A stretch of 64,000 nt of DNA from CAZCDS01 sp964497585 (GTDB lineage Bacteria; Desulfobacterota; Desulfomonilia; Desulfomonilales; Desulfomonilaceae): positions 62,001 through 126,000 of the forward strand of contig CAZCDS010000010.1 in the NCBI GenBank assembly GCA_964497585.1. The letters run 5' to 3'. The position numbers and the translations under genes are program-made. The notes under the pieces are model-generated. The model worked only from the letters and a program-made list of their open reading frames with translations. It did not search any database and was not told the origin of the DNA. Shown here one piece after another: positions 61,761-64,000 of this stretch. Positions within the stretch are counted from its first letter, which is position 1, and the number at the start of each line of letters is the position of its first letter.

Positions 61761-62390
61761 TTGAATGCTTCCAAGGCCGAGTTCTTTGACACGCAGGTGC
61801 GGGAAGAGTGGGCCTGTTCACCCTATGATGGATCAGAGATTCAGAGGCTCTCTCGGATGATCGAGTCTGCGGGTGTTCGACGAGGCATGCGTGTTCTTGA
61901 ACCAGGGTGCGGCACCGGGCGGTTGACCGAACTCCTGGCCGACGCGGTGGGGCCTTGGGGAGAAGTCGTGGCCGTGGATATGAGTTTGGGCATGGCGGAC
62001 GCATGCTGCAAACGAGTGAATGCAAGACCTAACGTGAGCGTAGTCCCTGCCGCGCTGGAGGATTTCCCCCTGGAAAGCGAGCATTTTGACGTTGCACTCT
62101 GTCACAATGTCTTCCCCCACTTTGACGACAAACCCGGAGCCGTACGGAAGCTGGCTGAGGCGCTTGACGGTTCCGGTAGCCTCGTAATCTACCATTTCCT
62201 GAATTCTGCCGAGAGCAATGATCCCCGAAGAAAAGTCCACCCGATTGTCTTGAACGATCTTCTGCCGGGCCGTGAGACAATGGAGAAAATCTTGCGATCA
62301 GCCGGCTTGACCATTGAGTCCTTTTCGGACGACCACGCCGGCTACTTCGTCAAAGCGGTCTCACATGCCGCTCATGTGTCGCCGATTTGA
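61761..62390 (+). CDS. Class I SAM-dependent methyltransferase
   Basis: About 209 residues from TTG 61761, chosen because gggagagg lies directly upstream; the frame is open to 61632 but those residues look random. Motif I is MRVLEPGCGTGRLTELL, followed by EVVAVDMSLGMADACCKR, ALEDFPLESEHFDVALCHNV and FPHFDDKPGAVRKLAEAL. It resembles UbiE/Methyltransf_11 type enzymes; the late HPIVLNDLLPGRETMEKILR is like small-molecule methyltransferases. The substrate is unknown. It lies in the accessory region with no obvious partner. Confidence 0.78.
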   Translation: MNASKAEFFDTQVREEWACSPYDGSEIQRLSRMIESAGVRRGMRVLEPGCGTGRLTELLADAVGPWGEVVAVDMSLGMADACCKRVNARPNVSVVPAALEDFPLESEHFDVALCHNVFPHFDDKPGAVRKLAEALDGSGSLVIYHFLNSAESNDPRRKVHPIVLNDLLPGRETMEKILRSAGLTIESFSDDHAGYFVKAVSHAAHVSPI

Positions 62391-62579
62391 GCTGAGATAC
62401 CCAAGGCCATTGCAGCCCGAAGACAATCGGTAGCAAGCTAGTTTCAAGTCGGTTCATCACGGGGATCGGACAGCGCAGGCACTGGGGGGCACTCTTCTCG
62501 CGCAGACCCCAAGCCCGGCATCCAGATCTTTGAGATATTTGGTTTTCCTTGTGCCTGTAAGGTTCACCTCTCTTCTCGC

Positions 62580-62801
62580 TCAGTCATCCGATTCCTTACA
62601 CTCGGAGCATGCTGATACCGGTCTGCCGCCCATCTTGGTGCATTCGTCAACGGTCTTCGTGCCGTAGCAACCAAGTTTCCCGGTTACGGTACAGCGCCAG
62701 CAGCACAGCACATCTCCGTTTCCCTCGTCGGAACTCGCGGTCCCGGCCGGGAAGAGGATCAAAAGGGCCAACAAAAAGACAAGTATGGCGATCCTTTTCA
62801 T
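62580..62801 (-). CDS. Small exported Cys-rich protein
   Basis: A 73-residue protein; ATG 62801 with gaggggg upstream. Signal peptide (IAILVFLLALLILFPAGTAS, cut near residue 23). The mature part of about 50 residues has seven Cys (CCWRC, GC, EC, ACSEC), suggesting disulfides or metal binding in the periplasm. Not recognised. The odd number of Cys is unusual for a fully disulfide-bonded peptide. Isolated between the methyltransferase (convergent) and lpxC. Confidence 0.65.
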   Translation of the reverse strand: MKRIAILVFLLALLILFPAGTASSDEGNGDVLCCWRCTVTGKLGCYGTKTVDECTKMGGRPVSACSECKESDD

Positions 62802-62947
62802 GAGCCCCCCTCACTGTAAAGGATACCTTATGATGATGACATCTTGTGCAGAACGGGTCAACCGAGAAGGAATCCGACCGGTGCCCGGCATACTGATCAG
62901 AACTGATTCTGACTCATATCACCTGACAGGTCGGGCATGGGCTGTGG

Positions 62948-64000
62948 CTAGACGATTCTCATTTTCTCGTTGATGAGTTTGAGAATGGCGATGTTTTCGG
63001 TGTGACCGGTCCCTCTTGCGATGACCTTGCCCTGGAAGGGGCGTCCGAGGAGATAGAAATCTCCGATAATGTCCAGGACTTTGTGACGGACGAACTCGTC
63101 GGGGAAACGCAGGGGTGGGTTGATCACCTTTTCGTCGTCCATGAGGATCACGTTGGAGAGCCTTCCGCCACCCGCGAGCCCCATTTCGTCGAGCATCCTC
63201 ATGTCTCGCACGAAACCAAAGGTCCGCGCGGGGGCGATATTCTCCTTGAAATCCTCCGGGTCCACGCACCGGTAGACCATGTGCATGCTACCCACCGGTG
63301 GCGGGTAATCCAGGAAGTACTCCACCTCGAAATGAGGCGAGGGCTCGACTCTAAGGCTCTTGTTTGCGTCCTCGGGGAACTGCAATTCCAGGGGCTCGGT
63401 GATTCTGACCTGCTCGATCAGCTCATCCTGACGGATAATCTCGGCATTTTCCACGAGGTTGCAGAACTCCAGAGCGGAACCGTCCATGATGGGTACTTCG
63501 CCCGAGATCTTCACGAGGACGTTCGTCAGGCCGTAGATGTGGAAGACCGCCATCAGATGTTCAATGGTCCGGGCTCCCGCTCCGTTCGCCATGAGACAGG
63601 TTGAGAACTCCGTCGACTCCACGTTCTCGAGGACCGCGGGCACCGCGCCGCCTGAGGTGATATGTCCGAAAAGGATTCCGCTGCCAGGCGGCAAAGGAGA
63701 GAGGGTGAGCCCCGTCTTCACCCCTGAATGGAGTCCCTGGCCGTACATCACGACCCGTCCCCTGAGACTCTTCTGATGACGGAACCTACTTGCCGGGCTC
63801 GTTCTCGCCTTTTCTGCCCCGTGATCCGCAGACCTTTTCTGCGATGTCGAATCCGCGCGGTTTGCTTCCACCTTGGATCCGGTTCCTTTCGGACCGACCC
63901 GAGCGCGACGGGCGCCCGGGTCCGGGCCGCCCGCGCCGGGAATGAGCAGATCACTCACGGTTATCTGCTCGCCCGGAGCTGTCATCACCACATGCTCTAC
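62948..64000 (-). CDS. lpxC: LpxC, UDP-3-O-acyl-N-acetylglucosamine deacetylase; N-terminus runs off the window
   Basis: The last 270 residues are LpxC, the committed zinc enzyme of lipid A synthesis: GRVVMYGQGLHSGVKTGL, the zinc His in ARTIEHLMAVFH, DGSALEFCNLVE, RHKVLDIIGDFYLLGRPF (His and Asp zinc ligands) and GTGHTENIA (catalytic His). Before it are about 80 residues of linker with low complexity, and the frame has no stop up to the window edge. The first visible residues, VEHVVMTAPGEQITVSDLL, look like the region after the AAA+ domain of NtrC-type activators. The gene may thus be a longer fusion; a GTG at 63991 is only the first possible start seen. Confidence 0.88.
   Translation of the reverse strand, partial: VEHVVMTAPGEQITVSDLLIPGAGGPDPGARRARVGPKGTGSKVEANRADSTSQKRSADHGAEKARTSPASRFRHQKSLRGRVVMYGQGLHSGVKTGLTLSPLPPGSGILFGHITSGGAVPAVLENVESTEFSTCLMANGAGARTIEHLMAVFHIYGLTNVLVKISGEVPIMDGSALEFCNLVENAEIIRQDELIEQVRITEPLELQFPEDANKSLRVEPSPHFEVEYFLDYPPPVGSMHMVYRCVDPEDFKENIAPARTFGFVRDMRMLDEMGLAGGGRLSNVILMDDEKVINPPLRFPDEFVRHKVLDIIGDFYLLGRPFQGKVIARGTGHTENIAILKLINEKMRIV

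Overview
The window looks like a piece of the chromosome of an anaerobic, Gram-negative, sulfate-reducing bacterium of the Desulfobacterota (former Deltaproteobacteria; a Syntrophobacter/Desulfomonile-like lineage is a guess). The evidence is a complete rsbRD-N/dsrMKJOP operon, an oxygen-sensitive indolepyruvate:ferredoxin oxidoreductase, a siroheme-decarboxylase-type protein, LpxC (lipopolysaccharide), and proteobacterial housekeeping genes (prfB with its programmed frameshift, rpsT, murJ, mreB, rpoH, xerC-hslV-hslU, rnpB). Codon use is GC-rich throughout.

Layout. 0-1 kb: decayed IS1380-type transposase and empty DNA. 1-12 kb, mostly + strand: two exported proteins, an acyltransferase/glycerol-3-phosphate dehydrogenase fusion, a YhaM-like HD nuclease overlapping prfB, then an FrhB-like protein with iorA-iorB. 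12.1-12.4 kb: a DnaA-box cluster with an AT-rich stretch. 12.4-25.6 kb, mostly - strand: acetyltransferase-like protein, unknown membrane protein, CitE-like lyase, a + strand VOC protein, the dsr membrane complex with a long hairpin-containing leader, a very large pentapeptide-repeat protein and a methyltransferase. 25.8-33.5 kb: HD hydrolase, degenerate CHAT protein, rpsT, murJ, Fe-S protein, spermidine-synthase-like protein and an endonuclease V variant. 33.8-34.05 kb: a second DnaA-box cluster whose box spacing equals the first to the base. 34.4-39.2 kb: a fused c-di-AMP cyclase/YbbR protein, a GAF protein with a dead GGDEF domain, mreB and an Ahb-like protein. 39-48.5 kb: small exported protein, DUF1615 protein, rpoH and two hsp20 genes, xerC-hslVU, and an Old Yellow Enzyme. 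48.7-57 kb: von Willebrand protein behind rnpB, Arg-rich exported protein, and an acyl-CoA ligase/CoA-transferase pair. 57-62.8 kb: accessory region with a membrane/TPR pair, HicBA, a solitary HigA-type antitoxin, dispersed repeats, a methyltransferase and a Cys-rich exported peptide. The end holds lpxC, whose frame stays open past the right edge with residues resembling the end of a sigma-54 activator.

Themes. DsrMKJOP moves electrons between the quinone pool and cytoplasmic DsrC trisulfide during sulfite reduction. IorAB supplies reduced ferredoxin from aromatic 2-oxoacids. The stress group (rpoH, hsp20, hslVU) lies within 6 kb. The c-di-AMP, GAF and MreB genes form a probable cell-envelope unit. 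Observations most worth following are the twin DnaA-box modules, the fusion proteins (acyltransferase-GpsA, CdaA-YbbR, possible sigma54 activator-LpxC) and the dsr leader.
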